Origin: Paenibacillus selenitireducens
Lineage (GTDB): Bacteria > Bacillota > Bacilli > Paenibacillales > Paenibacillaceae
DNA length: 64,000 nt
Reading direction: 5' to 3'
Assembly: GCF_002021565.1 (NCBI RefSeq)
Contig: NZ_MSZX01000004.1
Span: 248,027-312,026 of the forward strand
Shown: one piece after another, positions 14,593 to 23,809 of the stretch
How positions within the stretch are numbered: position 1 is the first letter of the stretch
How the letters are laid out: every line of letters begins with the position of its first letter
Notes under the pieces: model-generated
The model's input: the letters and a program-made list of their open reading frames with translations, nothing else
What the model was told of the DNA's origin: nothing
Database searches by the model: none
Made by a program: the position numbers and the translations under genes

Positions 14593-16068
14593 TTAGAAGA
14601 TTGCTTCTGTCTCAACAATGACTTTTACATTCTGCACACTGCGATCCTCAGGACCTTTTACCGGAAGGCCGACTTCAACATGTTCCATGATGTAGTTGAT
14701 ATTCTCCTGCGAGATAACTTCACCAGGTAATAGAATCGGAATTCCAGGTGGATACACATAAATGAATTCCGCAATGATTCGTCCAGCGGACTCTTTGAAT
14801 GGAATGACTTCGGTATCCCCATAAAAAGCTTCGCGCGGTGTGATCGATAAGTGGGGAATCTCAGGAATTTTGACGACGACGTCTTGTACTTCATTGATGT
14901 TATAGAATTCTTGAGACAACTGACGAAGTGCCGTCAATAAGGTCTCAATGGATTCTTGGTTGTCACCCGGCGTAACAAGGCACAAGATATTATACATATC
15001 GCTAAGCTCAACTTCGAGATTGAAGTGCTCACGCATCCAGTTCTCTGTCTCATAGCCCGTGATCCCGAGATGACGAACGTTTATAGTCACTTTTGTCGGA
15101 TCGTAATTATACGTCGCTTCGCTGCCAAGAATTTCTTCGCCTGGGCAATATAATCCTGGAATGGAGTTAATAACAGTCCGGGCATATTGGGCTAACCGAA
15201 TCGCTTCTTCGGCAATAGCATGCCCATTCAAAGCGAGGTTGCGACGTGATGTATCTAAGGATGCCAGAAGAATATAGGATGTTGATGTTGTCGTCAACAT
15301 ACTGATAATGGTCTGCACACGCTGTTGATTTACATAGCCGTTTTTGGTGTTGACATTTAAGATAGAGCTTTGAGTCATCGAACCGCCAAGCTTATGAACG
15401 CTTGTCGCGGCCATATCCGCGCCAGCTTCCATCGCGGACATCGGAAGCTCTTCATGGAAATGAATAAGCACGCCGTGTGCTTCATCCACGAGAACAGGGA
15501 CGTTGAAGGAATGGGCAAGATCTACGATTTCCTTCAGGTTCGCACAATATCCATAATACGTCGGATTAATGACGAGCACAGCTTTGGCATCCGGATGTTT
15601 CGTTAAGGCTCTCCGTACAGAGCGGGTAGTGATCCCATGATCAATCCCTAAATTCTCGTCACGAGCAGGGGAGATGAACACAGGGCGCGCCCCAGAGAAA
15701 ATAATCCCCGACATGATGGATTTATGCACGTTACGCGGAACAATAATTTTGTCACCCGGCGAACAGATAGACATGATCATCGTCATAATCGCACCACTTG
15801 TCCCTTGGACTGAGAATAAGGTGTAGTTCGCGCCAAAGGCATCTGCCGCTAGCTGTTGTGCCTCTTCAATGACTCCCGTAGGTTGGTGCAAGTCATCCAG
15901 GGGTGCAATATTAATCAAGTCTATGGAAAAGGCGTTATCACCTATAAATTCACGGAATTCTTGATCAGAGCCGGCTCCTTTTTTATGGCCGGGGATATGA
16001 AACTGAACGGGATTGCTCGCCGCATGCTGCTTCAAAGCTGTAAACAAAGGTGTGCGTGAATGATCCAT
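14593..16068 (-). CDS. speA: Arginine decarboxylase (Orn/Lys/Arg decarboxylase class I, SpeA type)
   Basis: The 491-residue protein matches what I know of Bacillus SpeA along its whole length: TPLFTALKQHAASNPVQFHI, PGHKKGAGSDQEFREFIG, VQGTSGAIMTMIM, VDEAHGVLIHFHEELP and ATSVHKLGGSMTQSS, with the PLP lysine at about residue 226. It makes agmatine for putrescine and spermidine synthesis. The open frame extends upstream to 16251, but that part (Cys-rich, no pattern) is not homologous; I start at ATG 16068, with ATG 16077 as alternative. Substrate choice among arginine, lysine and ornithine rests on this overall resemblance. Confidence 0.92.
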   Translation of the reverse strand: MDHSRTPLFTALKQHAASNPVQFHIPGHKKGAGSDQEFREFIGDNAFSIDLINIAPLDDLHQPTGVIEEAQQLAADAFGANYTLFSVQGTSGAIMTMIMSICSPGDKIIVPRNVHKSIMSGIIFSGARPVFISPARDENLGIDHGITTRSVRRALTKHPDAKAVLVINPTYYGYCANLKEIVDLAHSFNVPVLVDEAHGVLIHFHEELPMSAMEAGADMAATSVHKLGGSMTQSSILNVNTKNGYVNQQRVQTIISMLTTTSTSYILLASLDTSRRNLALNGHAIAEEAIRLAQYARTVINSIPGLYCPGEEILGSEATYNYDPTKVTINVRHLGITGYETENWMREHFNLEVELSDMYNILCLVTPGDNQESIETLLTALRQLSQEFYNINEVQDVVVKIPEIPHLSITPREAFYGDTEVIPFKESAGRIIAEFIYVYPPGIPILLPGEVISQENINYIMEHVEVGLPVKGPEDRSVQNVKVIVETEAIF

Positions 16069-16271
16069 TTCTTTCATCCCAACTTTCTGCAAATAATAAA
16101 CACCATAAATATTAAACAAACAAGGATGAGTATAACAAATACAGGCGGGAATGCAAGAAGATTGTTGGTATGAAATTAGAACAATTTTATGAAGGTGTGA
16201 AAAAAATCCTTGAAATGGGTCACAATAGGAAGATGGACATCGTGTCGGCATGAACGAGCAGGATCATCTTG

Positions 16272-17546
16272 ATGAAGGAGTTGACTCATTTGGAAAAGCC
16301 AAAAGCCATTAGTCTGCACCAATTGTTTTCTCCGTTTGTTATGGAACTACTTGTCATTCTATTTCTTGTAGAATTTGTGAAAGGTGCGTTATTGGTTACG
16401 ATTCTACCGATATATATGGGGACTGTTCTAGGGCTCTCTGCCTTTGCGATCGGCTGGGCATTTTCGCTTCAATATATCGGGGACAACTTATTTCGAAGTC
16501 CGCTCGGTTGGATTATTGAGCGTGTAGGTTATCGCATTTGCATGCTTATGGGGCTCATTGTCACTTTTGTGGCAGTCGGGATCATTGCGATCACATCCCA
16601 GTTATATTTTATTATATTGGCATGTCTATTGCTTGGTATCGGAACTTCACCATTGTGGCCCTGCGTTGTGACGGGGGCGACCCAAGTAGCGGGGCAGGAA
16701 AAGCAGGGTACCGTTCTTAGTGTCGTATATGTGGCATGGTTGAGTGGAACAGGAGTAGGGCCCGTTGTCATTAACTTTTTTGTCAAACATTCTTATGCGC
16801 CGGCATTTCGATTCTTGCTGCTGTGTATGGCCTTAGTGACGATTGTCGCGTTATTTCTCCCAGGTCGCAAGCAGACGGAGGAACTTCATCGCAGTGAGAA
16901 AGAGGATTCCGCAGAAACCAAGCTGTCCATGGGGAACTTGTCCCAGAAGATCAAAGCAACGCTGCACGAGGTACGTAAGAATTTACACGTTAGCTGGTGG
17001 TTTTATGTTGCACTCTTCCTGCAGAATTTCTCGATCGGCCTCCTTACGCCTGTGATCACGCTCTATGCTCGAACCGTCATCGGATTAAACCCGACACAGT
17101 ACAGTATTCTTTTAATTATCGGCGGAGGGATCACCGTGGTTGCGTTGATTCCGATGGGACGATGGGTGGACAAGATGGGTACGAAATGGTTCTTACATAT
17201 TGGATTTGGTCTAACGGCGGCTACCTTGTTTGTATTTGCGACAACTCGTTCGATGCTTTTCATATACATTCTTGTCTGCATGCTGGGGGTTGGTTACGCT
17301 TTGATCATTCCTGCATGGAACGCCTTTATTGCTTCGGTCATTCCGAAGTCGGAGCGGGGGGCGATTTGGGGATTCTTCTTAACATTAGAGGGATCAGGTA
17401 TGGTTGTAGGGCCGATTGTGTCTGGTCGTCTATGGGATATGATCGGATCGCATGCGCCGTTCTATGGCAGTGCATTAGGGTTATTAGCATTATTTTGTAT
17501 TCATTGGTACATATCGTCGCGACCGCGCGTTACAGCCGCTTCGTAA
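16272..17546 (+). CDS. MFS transporter
   Basis: The protein has about 425 residues and twelve predicted membrane helices in two blocks of six, separated by a charged loop around residues 200-240 (GRKQTEELHRSEKEDSAETK). The loop between helices 2 and 3 reads SPLGWIIERVGYR, a GxxxDR/K-type MFS signature variant, repeated in the second half as PMGRWVDKMGTKW. The substrate is unknown. The start is ATG 16272 or, with better ribosome spacing from AAGGAG, TTG 16290. It is divergent from speA, so polyamine-related export is conceivable but unproven. Confidence 0.88.
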   Translation: MKELTHLEKPKAISLHQLFSPFVMELLVILFLVEFVKGALLVTILPIYMGTVLGLSAFAIGWAFSLQYIGDNLFRSPLGWIIERVGYRICMLMGLIVTFVAVGIIAITSQLYFIILACLLLGIGTSPLWPCVVTGATQVAGQEKQGTVLSVVYVAWLSGTGVGPVVINFFVKHSYAPAFRFLLLCMALVTIVALFLPGRKQTEELHRSEKEDSAETKLSMGNLSQKIKATLHEVRKNLHVSWWFYVALFLQNFSIGLLTPVITLYARTVIGLNPTQYSILLIIGGGITVVALIPMGRWVDKMGTKWFLHIGFGLTAATLFVFATTRSMLFIYILVCMLGVGYALIIPAWNAFIASVIPKSERGAIWGFFLTLEGSGMVVGPIVSGRLWDMIGSHAPFYGSALGLLALFCIHWYISSRPRVTAAS

Positions 17547-17593
17547 CGAGTGCTATGATGGAGAGCAGTACGTGAATCCTATAACGAAAAGAA

Positions 17594-17624
17594 AGAGGCT
17601 CATGCAGCGATTGCATGGGCCTCT
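17594..17624. terminator. Terminator between convergent genes
   Basis: AGAGGC and GCCTCT enclose an inner CATGCA/TGCATG stem. It lies between the MFS gene and the convergent gene at 17651. Confidence 0.75.
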
Positions 17625-17650
17625 CATCATTTGTTCGATAATCCTGTCTA

Positions 17651-18292
17651 TTAAAATGCCAATTTATAGAGCGGTAATAATTGCTCAAAGGTCTGTTCAA
17701 TGGTTGCGAGAAGCTGATCACCGTTAGCTAAAATAGGGTCATCACGCTCGATGCGTAATCCACAGAGCACTTCGGATTTCTGAACCTTCTCCAGCTTTTG
17801 AATGATCGTACGGAAAGCTTCCTGATCCATTTCGCTATGCAGCGTGCCTTCTGGCTTCATATGATCGAGCGACCAGAAGAAATGCGCTGGAATCGTTTTG
17901 CGAACTTCCTTCAGATGTTCATCGAGATGCTTCGCGAAAATTTTCTTATTATCACTTTCATAGATGACGGCGAAAATAATGAATAAATGAGATTCGAACA
18001 TACCTACTTGAAAATGCGGATGCGCTTTGTATCCGCGTTTATTGTTCGCCCAAGCTACCCAGGTGTCATTCGGCGGATTAATCGTACGACGGGCGTGTTT
18101 GGCAACGTGAGGGAACATTTCTTCACCACATAGAACAGATAAATGGGGTGCGAGCTGCGTGCCGAGTTCCGTCAGTTTCGGTCGTACACGTTCGATGAGT
18201 TCGCTCATTCTTGCTTCAAGTCCAGGAATCGTAAAGACATCAAAATCCTGGGGAAGAAAACCTGTGAATTGGATTTGTGTATTTGCTGTCAT
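17651..18292 (-). CDS. UPF0637 (DUF1054) family protein, YktB-like
   Basis: The 213-residue protein contains FTGFLPQDFDVFTIPGLEAR, the conserved block RRTINPPNDTWVAWANNKRG and SLDHMKPEGT, which match YktB/DUF1054. A structure is known for this family but the function is not. It is followed in the same direction upstream by the response regulator, 20 bases away, so it may be the last gene of the kinase-regulator transcript. Confidence 0.88.
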   Translation of the reverse strand: MTANTQIQFTGFLPQDFDVFTIPGLEARMSELIERVRPKLTELGTQLAPHLSVLCGEEMFPHVAKHARRTINPPNDTWVAWANNKRGYKAHPHFQVGMFESHLFIIFAVIYESDNKKIFAKHLDEHLKEVRKTIPAHFFWSLDHMKPEGTLHSEMDQEAFRTIIQKLEKVQKSEVLCGLRIERDDPILANGDQLLATIEQTFEQLLPLYKLAF

Positions 18293-18312
18293 GGATGTGT
18301 AAACCTCCTAAG

Positions 18313-18960
18313 TTACGTTAAGTAGAATATTGCAATTTGCGTTCGATCGCGCAGCGATAATTTGCTTAGAATTTCTGTAATATAGTTTTTAATCGTGCCT
18401 TCGCTTAAAAATAGGGTTTGTGCAATTTCTTTATTGGATTTGCCATCGGCAATCAGTTCTACGATCTGCTGTTCTGCGGGCGTGAGCTGATATGCTTCCA
18501 ACTTTACTTTGCGAGAACCCGGCGAGTGGTCTGTACGAGGGCCTTGAACTAGCGTAGCCAGTTTTCTCGCCACGTCAGGATGTATCAACAGGTCCCCGCG
18601 ATGCACCGTGCGTATCCCTTCAATAATTCGTTCCGGTGAAATGTTCTTCAGCGAATACCCGCCAGCACCGTATCGAATGGCTTCCACGATATAATCATCA
18701 TCGTCAAACGTGGTGAGAATGAACACAGCGATATGCGGAGCATACTCTTTCAGAAGCCGCGTTCCTTGTACGCCGTCACATTCGGGCATGCGGATATCCA
18801 TCAGAACAAGCTCGATGGTCGGATGCTGCTTCACAAACGCAAGGGCCTCTAAGCCATTGCCGCAGGTTCCAACAACTTCCAAGTCAGGTTGTAAGTTTAA
18901 GATCATTTTTAAGCTTTCACGAATGAAGGCATCATCATCCACAATGAGTACCTGGATCAT
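18313..18960 (-). CDS. NarL/LuxR-type response regulator (LnrK-like)
   Basis: The 215-residue protein has an N-terminal receiver domain (MIQVLIVDDDAFIRESLKMI; phosphoacceptor Asp in LVLMDIRMPE) and a C-terminal LuxR helix-turn-helix (LTPAEQQIVELIADGKSNKE and LFLSEGTIKNYITEIL). The gene upstream encodes a HisKA_3 kinase, and a divergent ABC exporter follows, an arrangement comparable to Bacillus LnrJK-LnrLMN (linearmycin resistance). It likely activates the exporter when phosphorylated; the inducer here is unknown. Confidence 0.9.
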   Translation of the reverse strand: MIQVLIVDDDAFIRESLKMILNLQPDLEVVGTCGNGLEALAFVKQHPTIELVLMDIRMPECDGVQGTRLLKEYAPHIAVFILTTFDDDDYIVEAIRYGAGGYSLKNISPERIIEGIRTVHRGDLLIHPDVARKLATLVQGPRTDHSPGSRKVKLEAYQLTPAEQQIVELIADGKSNKEIAQTLFLSEGTIKNYITEILSKLSLRDRTQIAIFYLT

Positions 18961-18991
18961 ACCATTTCTCCTTTAAGAGACATCTATTCGC

Positions 18992-19033
18992 AGTCGCCTC
19001 AACTTTGAAAGGCCTCGATAGAGGTTTTCTCAT
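18992..19033 (+). repeat. Partial copy of the repeat family found at 55771 and 56272
   Basis: From AGTCGCCTCA to CCTCGATAGAGGTTTTCTCAT this stretch matches the plus-strand end of the copy at 56272-56392 in about 36 of 44 alignment columns (my hand alignment, three single-base gaps). It contains the small hairpin CCTC-GATA-GAGG followed by TTTT. It lies between the regulator and kinase genes and includes the kinase stop codon. Confidence 0.6.
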
Positions 19034-20184
19034 GAGTATACACGCTGCGTGGGATAATGCGGAAGCCTTGTAATCATACAAAATTGTTCTGTACTCGACC
19101 AATCGATTGACCCGCCAATAATATGAACTCGCTCTTCCATGCCGCGCATGCCAAGTCCTTGGCGGATCGAACCGCTGGGTTGGCTGCCATTATTGCATAT
19201 TCGCATGCTGACTTGTTCAGGCTCATATTGAAGCGTAATGGTTACTTTCGTGGCTTGTCCATGGCGAATCGCATTCGTAATGGCTTCTTGGGCATTCCGG
19301 TAGAGAACATATTCAATGCTGGGATAAAGCGCATAAGGCAAGCCTTCCACTTGATAGGTAACCTGGATTCCTAAGGTTTCACTTGTCGTATGCATGAGTT
19401 GTTCCAGTGAGTATTGCTGCACTTCCTTCGCGGCAGGCGCGATTTTGCGAACCGTTCTGCGCAAGGTCTCCATGGAGTCGCTCATTTGGTCCCGTACTTG
19501 CTCCAATAAGGACAGAGCTTGTTCTGGCTGGGACGGGAAAATTTGCAGTGCAGCCTCTGTCATCATCTTCTGTCGAATCAAGCGATGGCCTAAGTCGTCA
19601 TGGATATCCTTCGAAATACGATTTCGCTCTTCAAGCTGAGCAAATTGTTCGACTTGCTGCGCATATTGGACGAGCCTTCTTCTAGCATCTTCAAGTTCAA
19701 GGTGACTAAGACTTAATTGGTCATATAAGGTCTCCGCTTGGTATTTCTGGGTCGATGCAATACGAAGACATATCAGCAGCAGCCCCGTAAGGACAAACAT
19801 GATATTTGCCGTCAGTTGCGTCGTTGCGGGCTGATGCATTATGGAGATGTTATATACAATCATCAAAAGAGCAATACCAGCGATTTGCTGTTTCAGCAGA
19901 GGCTGAGGAGCAGAGGTATCGAATAAGGAGATAAGAGTAGATAACAATGCGAGAAACATCATACCTTCGTAATGATAGCTTATATAGCCAACAAAACCTG
20001 ATTCGATGATGAATAATCCCCAGATCAACCCTCCAATTCTTACAAACCTCAATCTAGCAAGGATGTGCATTGCTAGAATACAGATCATAAATATCGCAGG
20101 AGACCCTACATCTTGCCACCATAGCGTTCCGATGGCAGGAACCACGAGGAGCAGGTGGCGTGCCCAAGATAATATGGCGGACAT
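19030..20184 (-). CDS. Sensor histidine kinase, HisKA_3 family (LnrJ-like)
   Basis: The protein has 384 residues: five to six membrane segments in the first 150 residues, a coiled-coil linker (LYDQLSLSHLELEDARRRLV), then the dimerisation box ERNRISKDIHDDLGHRL with the phospho-His, and an ATPase domain with NAQEAITNAIRHGQA (N box) and GLGMRGMEER (G box). I start at ATG 20184, after AAAGGATG; ATG 20193 overlaps that site. It pairs with the regulator downstream. No extracellular sensing domain is visible, typical of kinases that watch membrane-active antibiotics. Confidence 0.92.
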   Translation of the reverse strand: MSAILSWARHLLLVVPAIGTLWWQDVGSPAIFMICILAMHILARLRFVRIGGLIWGLFIIESGFVGYISYHYEGMMFLALLSTLISLFDTSAPQPLLKQQIAGIALLMIVYNISIMHQPATTQLTANIMFVLTGLLLICLRIASTQKYQAETLYDQLSLSHLELEDARRRLVQYAQQVEQFAQLEERNRISKDIHDDLGHRLIRQKMMTEAALQIFPSQPEQALSLLEQVRDQMSDSMETLRRTVRKIAPAAKEVQQYSLEQLMHTTSETLGIQVTYQVEGLPYALYPSIEYVLYRNAQEAITNAIRHGQATKVTITLQYEPEQVSMRICNNGSQPSGSIRQGLGMRGMEERVHIIGGSIDWSSTEQFCMITRLPHYPTQRVYS

Positions 20185-20241
20185 GATACACATCCTTTAT
20201 CCAATTTCATGGCTTTAGTATATCACAGGGAATCTTCCAAG

Positions 20242-20255
20242 GTCATAGAAATGAC
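20242..20255. promoter_or_regulatory. Candidate regulator-binding dyad in divergent promoter region
   Basis: GTCAT-AGAA-ATGAC is a five-base-arm inverted repeat in the 174-bp space between the kinase gene and the divergent ABC genes. NarL-family regulators often bind such short dyads. The evidence is positional only. Confidence 0.35.
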
Positions 20256-20358
20256 TTTTGTCACCTCCCATTTATGACGATTCGTACGTGTGGCACAGCC
20301 AAATTTTTCTTACAATGAATTCATAACAACGTAACGAAGCCGGAGAGGGGCGCTTGAA

Positions 20359-21294
20359 ATGAGTTTTATTGAATTGGATCATGTATTGAAACGTTATGAT
20401 ACGAAGATTACGGTGAACCATTTAAGTCTTACCATCGAAAAAGGTGAAGTATTCGGATTGCTTGGACCGAACGGAGCAGGGAAGAGCACAACGATTCACA
20501 TGCTGACCGGATTGCTTCCTTATGATCAAGGAGATATACGAATCGGGGGATTGTCCGTTAAAAAGAGTACGCTTGATATTAAGCGCCAAATTGGGTTGGT
20601 TCCGCAAGAGCTGGCCATTTATGAGACCTTAACCGCCCGTGAGAATGTAACATTCTTTGGCAGACTTTATGGGTTAAGCGGGAAGCTTCTTCGTGAACGG
20701 GTGGATGAAGCTTTGGATTTTGTGGGGTTAAGAGATCGTGCAGGGGATAAGCCAGCTTCCTACTCGGGCGGAATGAAGCGAAGATTAAATATTGCCTGTG
20801 CGATTATGCACCACCCGGAGCTTATCATTATGGATGAACCTACGGTTGGGATTGACCCTCAATCCCGCAACCATATCTTGGAGTCAATCAAGAAGCTGAA
20901 CGAGATGGGTTCGACGGTTATTTATACGAGTCATTACATGGAAGAAGTGGAAGCGATCAGTACGCGTGTTGGTATCATGGATCACGGCCAACTTATTGCA
21001 TGCGGAACAAAAGAAGAGCTGCTCGATCAAATTGGCCGTGACGAAACATTGTTTATGGCAACGCAGGATATGAAGGAACGGGCATTGGAAGAGCTTCAAC
21101 AGCATGCACATATACGGAGTGTTCAGTTCAGAGAAAACCAATTGGAATTACTCCTACGACCGTCTGATACGGTATTGCAAGACATTCTATTTATCTTATC
21201 GAGCCATGAGGTCAAGATTACATCGTTCCAACGTGTCGAGCCGAATTTAGAGACACTATTCTTATCATTAACAGGGCGAAGCTTGCGAGACTAG
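20359..21294 (+). CDS. ABC transporter ATP-binding protein (LnrL-like)
   Basis: The 311-residue ATPase has Walker A GPNGAGKSTT, Q-loop VPQELAIYE, signature YSGGMKRRLN, Walker B LIIMDEPT and the switch region TSHYMEEVE. It has the DrrA/CcmA-like extension of about 90 residues typical of drug exporter ATPases. It forms an operon with two permeases directly behind (13-base gap, then an eight-base overlap). It powers export, probably of a membrane-active antibiotic, by analogy to LnrLMN. Confidence 0.93.
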   Translation: MSFIELDHVLKRYDTKITVNHLSLTIEKGEVFGLLGPNGAGKSTTIHMLTGLLPYDQGDIRIGGLSVKKSTLDIKRQIGLVPQELAIYETLTARENVTFFGRLYGLSGKLLRERVDEALDFVGLRDRAGDKPASYSGGMKRRLNIACAIMHHPELIIMDEPTVGIDPQSRNHILESIKKLNEMGSTVIYTSHYMEEVEAISTRVGIMDHGQLIACGTKEELLDQIGRDETLFMATQDMKERALEELQQHAHIRSVQFRENQLELLLRPSDTVLQDILFILSSHEVKITSFQRVEPNLETLFLSLTGRSLRD

Positions 21295-21307
21295 GGAGGT
21301 CGGACGA

Positions 21308-22471
21308 ATGAAAAACATATGGCACGTGATGAGAAATGAATTGCTTCAAATTACACGAATGAGATCCGTCCTATTGATTCTCTTTATTATGCCGCTGCTA
21401 TTAATTTTTGTCCTTGGTTCGGCCTTGTCCAGTCAGTTTAAAGCCGAAGATTATGTGCCAGCTCCAGCTAAACTCGCGGTTTTCAATGAAGATTCGGGGC
21501 AAATGAAGGCGCCGCTTCAGCAATTTTTCGCGAACGATCAAGTTCGTGAAATTCTTCAAGTGACAGAGGTTCAGTCTGAGGAAGAAATGAATGAAAGAAT
21601 CGAATTGAATGAAGTCGACGGCGGGCTTGTCATTCCAGCCTCTTTTTCGAAGCATATTATGAGCGGAGCATCTTCGGAATGGACCTATTATGGAGGATCG
21701 AACACCAGCGCGAATGACACGATCAAAATATTGCTGCAAAAGTTCACGGATCAGGCTACCCAAACCCAGGCCGCAGTTATGGTTCTTGGACCCCAAGCAG
21801 CAGCTGTCTCGGCTCCCGTAGACAGAACGAGTCAGGTTGTGCAAGGGACGCTGCAGGATAACCTTTACAATGCAAGCGCAATGGAATATTACGCCGGTTC
21901 CATGTTAATCATGTTCCTATTATTTAGCGGCATGTCAGCAGCTATTGGTCTGCAGAAGGAACGGGAGAACAAGACGTTACAGCGTATCATGGTTGCACCT
22001 GTCACTGTCGCGCAGGCGCTCCTTGGAAAATTGCTGGGTGTCGCCGTGTTGTCCATGATTCAATGCAGCGTCATTATTATCTTTACATGGGTTGTTTATG
22101 GCGTGAACTGGGGTGAGCACCTTGGTGCCATTGCGATCATCTGCCTGTGCACGATCGTAGCGGCGATCAGTCTTGCGGCCATTCTGGCTGTTCTATTCAA
22201 AAGTAGTAAGGCTGTTGAATCGGTGTATTCCAGTCTCGTGACCATTATGACGTTCTTAAGCGGCGGGATGATAGTATTCGTTGGAGATCAAATGCAGACG
22301 GTGGGACAATTTACATTAAATTACTGGGCAGCGGGAGCCATTCTTCGCTTTATGTTGAACGTGGATACGAGCACAGCCTGGAATAATCTATATGTCTTAA
22401 TTGGTATCGCAGTTGCACTGATGGCCGGGGCCATGCTGATCTCTAGAAGGGTGGTAACATTACATGAATAG
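21308..22471 (+). CDS. ABC-2 type permease (LnrM-like)
   Basis: The 387-residue protein has one membrane segment at about residues 18-38 (VLLILFIMPLLLIFVLGSAL), a large extracytoplasmic domain of about 150 residues, and five more helices after about residue 195 (NASAMEYYAGSMLIMFLLFS, QKERENKTLQRIMVAPVT). This is the ABC2_membrane_3 layout. It pairs with the following permease as a heterodimer. Confidence 0.9.
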   Translation: MKNIWHVMRNELLQITRMRSVLLILFIMPLLLIFVLGSALSSQFKAEDYVPAPAKLAVFNEDSGQMKAPLQQFFANDQVREILQVTEVQSEEEMNERIELNEVDGGLVIPASFSKHIMSGASSEWTYYGGSNTSANDTIKILLQKFTDQATQTQAAVMVLGPQAAAVSAPVDRTSQVVQGTLQDNLYNASAMEYYAGSMLIMFLLFSGMSAAIGLQKERENKTLQRIMVAPVTVAQALLGKLLGVAVLSMIQCSVIIIFTWVVYGVNWGEHLGAIAIICLCTIVAAISLAAILAVLFKSSKAVESVYSSLVTIMTFLSGGMIVFVGDQMQTVGQFTLNYWAAGAILRFMLNVDTSTAWNNLYVLIGIAVALMAGAMLISRRVVTLHE

Positions 22472-23612
22472 CATCTATATCGCAGGGTTATTTATCCGAA
22501 GAATGTTAGGCTCTCCCAAATCTATCCTTAGCCGTCTTGTGATTCCTGTCATCGTGATATCTGCCATTATTGGGTTGACGGCTACGATGACGTCAGGTGA
22601 TGCGAAGATCGCCTATCTGAATGAAGACCAAGGAACATTCGGTCAGCATGTTCTGACGGGCTTGGCGAAGGAACATGTGGAATTGATCCCTGTAACGGAT
22701 ATGGAATCCTTGAAACAACAAGTCGTTGGACATCAAGTCAATGGAGCCATCAGAATTCCTAATTCATTCTCTTCATCGGTATCTGCGCGTCAGGACGCTA
22801 GCATTGAAGTGTATGGTTTAAATCAATCTAAAGAGATAGTCATGCTCACCATGAACATCGATGCTCAAATTCAACGTTTGGAACAAAGCGTGCTTCAGAT
22901 TTCCCAAGCCACACAAGCGGGTGATTCGGCCCAGCTCCTTGAGCAATTGTTGGTTCAACAGGAGAAGCCTGCCATCAAGTTGGTAGAACATGAAGGAACC
23001 CTGAACATGAATCCCTTCTTTAATTCCATTGTTGGAATCATGCTGATGTTCCTGATGTTCTCGAGCAACGGTGGGATTTATACGATCATGGAGGACCGGA
23101 CGAATCGTACGATGCAACGAATGTTTACGGCGCCGGTTCGGGCTTGGGAGATTACGTTAGGGAACTTTCTCGGGAGTGTAGCCATAGGTACGATCCAGAT
23201 TAGCGTGATTCTCCTGTTTACGCGTTATATCCTTGGATTTGATTATAATCATATTCCGCTCTGGGTATTGTTCATTATTTTAGAATTATTCTTGTTCGCA
23301 GCACTCGGTATATCTAGCGCCGTTGCAGGTTTGGTCCGAGATGTGAAAAGTCTTAGCAATATCAATACTCTGATCGTAACGCCAACCTGTATGCTTGGAG
23401 GCTGCTTCTGGCCCGTGTCGATCATGCCTGATTTCATGCAGAAGCTCGCGAACTTTGTTCCGCAAAAGTGGGCCATCGATGCGATTCTGAAGTTAGCAGA
23501 TGGGCATAGCTTGCGAACCATCGGCTTGCACATGGTCATCCTGCTTATGTTTGCCGTGCTGCTGTTATCCATTGGGGCCGTCATTCTTCGCCCCTCCCAA
23601 AAGGCAGCATAA
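22464..23612 (+). CDS. ABC-2 type permease (LnrN-like)
   Basis: The 382-residue protein has the same topology as the gene before it: one N-terminal helix, a large outer domain, and a C-terminal helical bundle (MEDRTNRTMQRMFTAPVRAW, TPTCMLGGCFWPVSIMPDFM). Its ATG lies eight bases inside the previous gene, indicating translational coupling. A terminator at 23628 closes the operon. Confidence 0.9.
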   Translation: MNSIYIAGLFIRRMLGSPKSILSRLVIPVIVISAIIGLTATMTSGDAKIAYLNEDQGTFGQHVLTGLAKEHVELIPVTDMESLKQQVVGHQVNGAIRIPNSFSSSVSARQDASIEVYGLNQSKEIVMLTMNIDAQIQRLEQSVLQISQATQAGDSAQLLEQLLVQQEKPAIKLVEHEGTLNMNPFFNSIVGIMLMFLMFSSNGGIYTIMEDRTNRTMQRMFTAPVRAWEITLGNFLGSVAIGTIQISVILLFTRYILGFDYNHIPLWVLFIILELFLFAALGISSAVAGLVRDVKSLSNINTLIVTPTCMLGGCFWPVSIMPDFMQKLANFVPQKWAIDAILKLADGHSLRTIGLHMVILLMFAVLLLSIGAVILRPSQKAA

Positions 23613-23627
23613 CCCATAACTTGATCT

Positions 23628-23651
23628 AAAAGCCCCCTTCAAGGGGCTTTT
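23628..23651 (+). terminator. Intrinsic terminator of the ABC operon
   Basis: AAAAGCCCC pairs with GGGGCTTTT, followed by T-rich sequence. Confidence 0.85.
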
Positions 23652-23809
23652 ATTCATGATTAGATCAGAATCAGGCGTAAAAATAGTCAATAAACCAAGT
23701 TACCGAAACATAAAATAACGTATAAGATATGGTAAATCATTGATTTGTCAGCAAATTTGCGAACAATGATCTGCCTCGTCATTCACGTATCAGGAAGGGA
23801 GGAATTGCC

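Noticed and set aside
14593-16251. Longer SpeA with 61 extra N-terminal residues
   Set aside because: The extra part is Cys-rich and unlike any decarboxylase; homology begins at MDHSRTPLF.
16997-17575. 192-codon plus-strand frame inside the MFS gene
   Set aside because: It is a shadow of the transporter in another frame, Cys- and Arg-rich with no motif.
23664-23681. Shared 13-mer GAATCAGGCGTAA here and near 46518
   Set aside because: In 64 kb many 13-base matches are expected by chance, and the flanks do not align.
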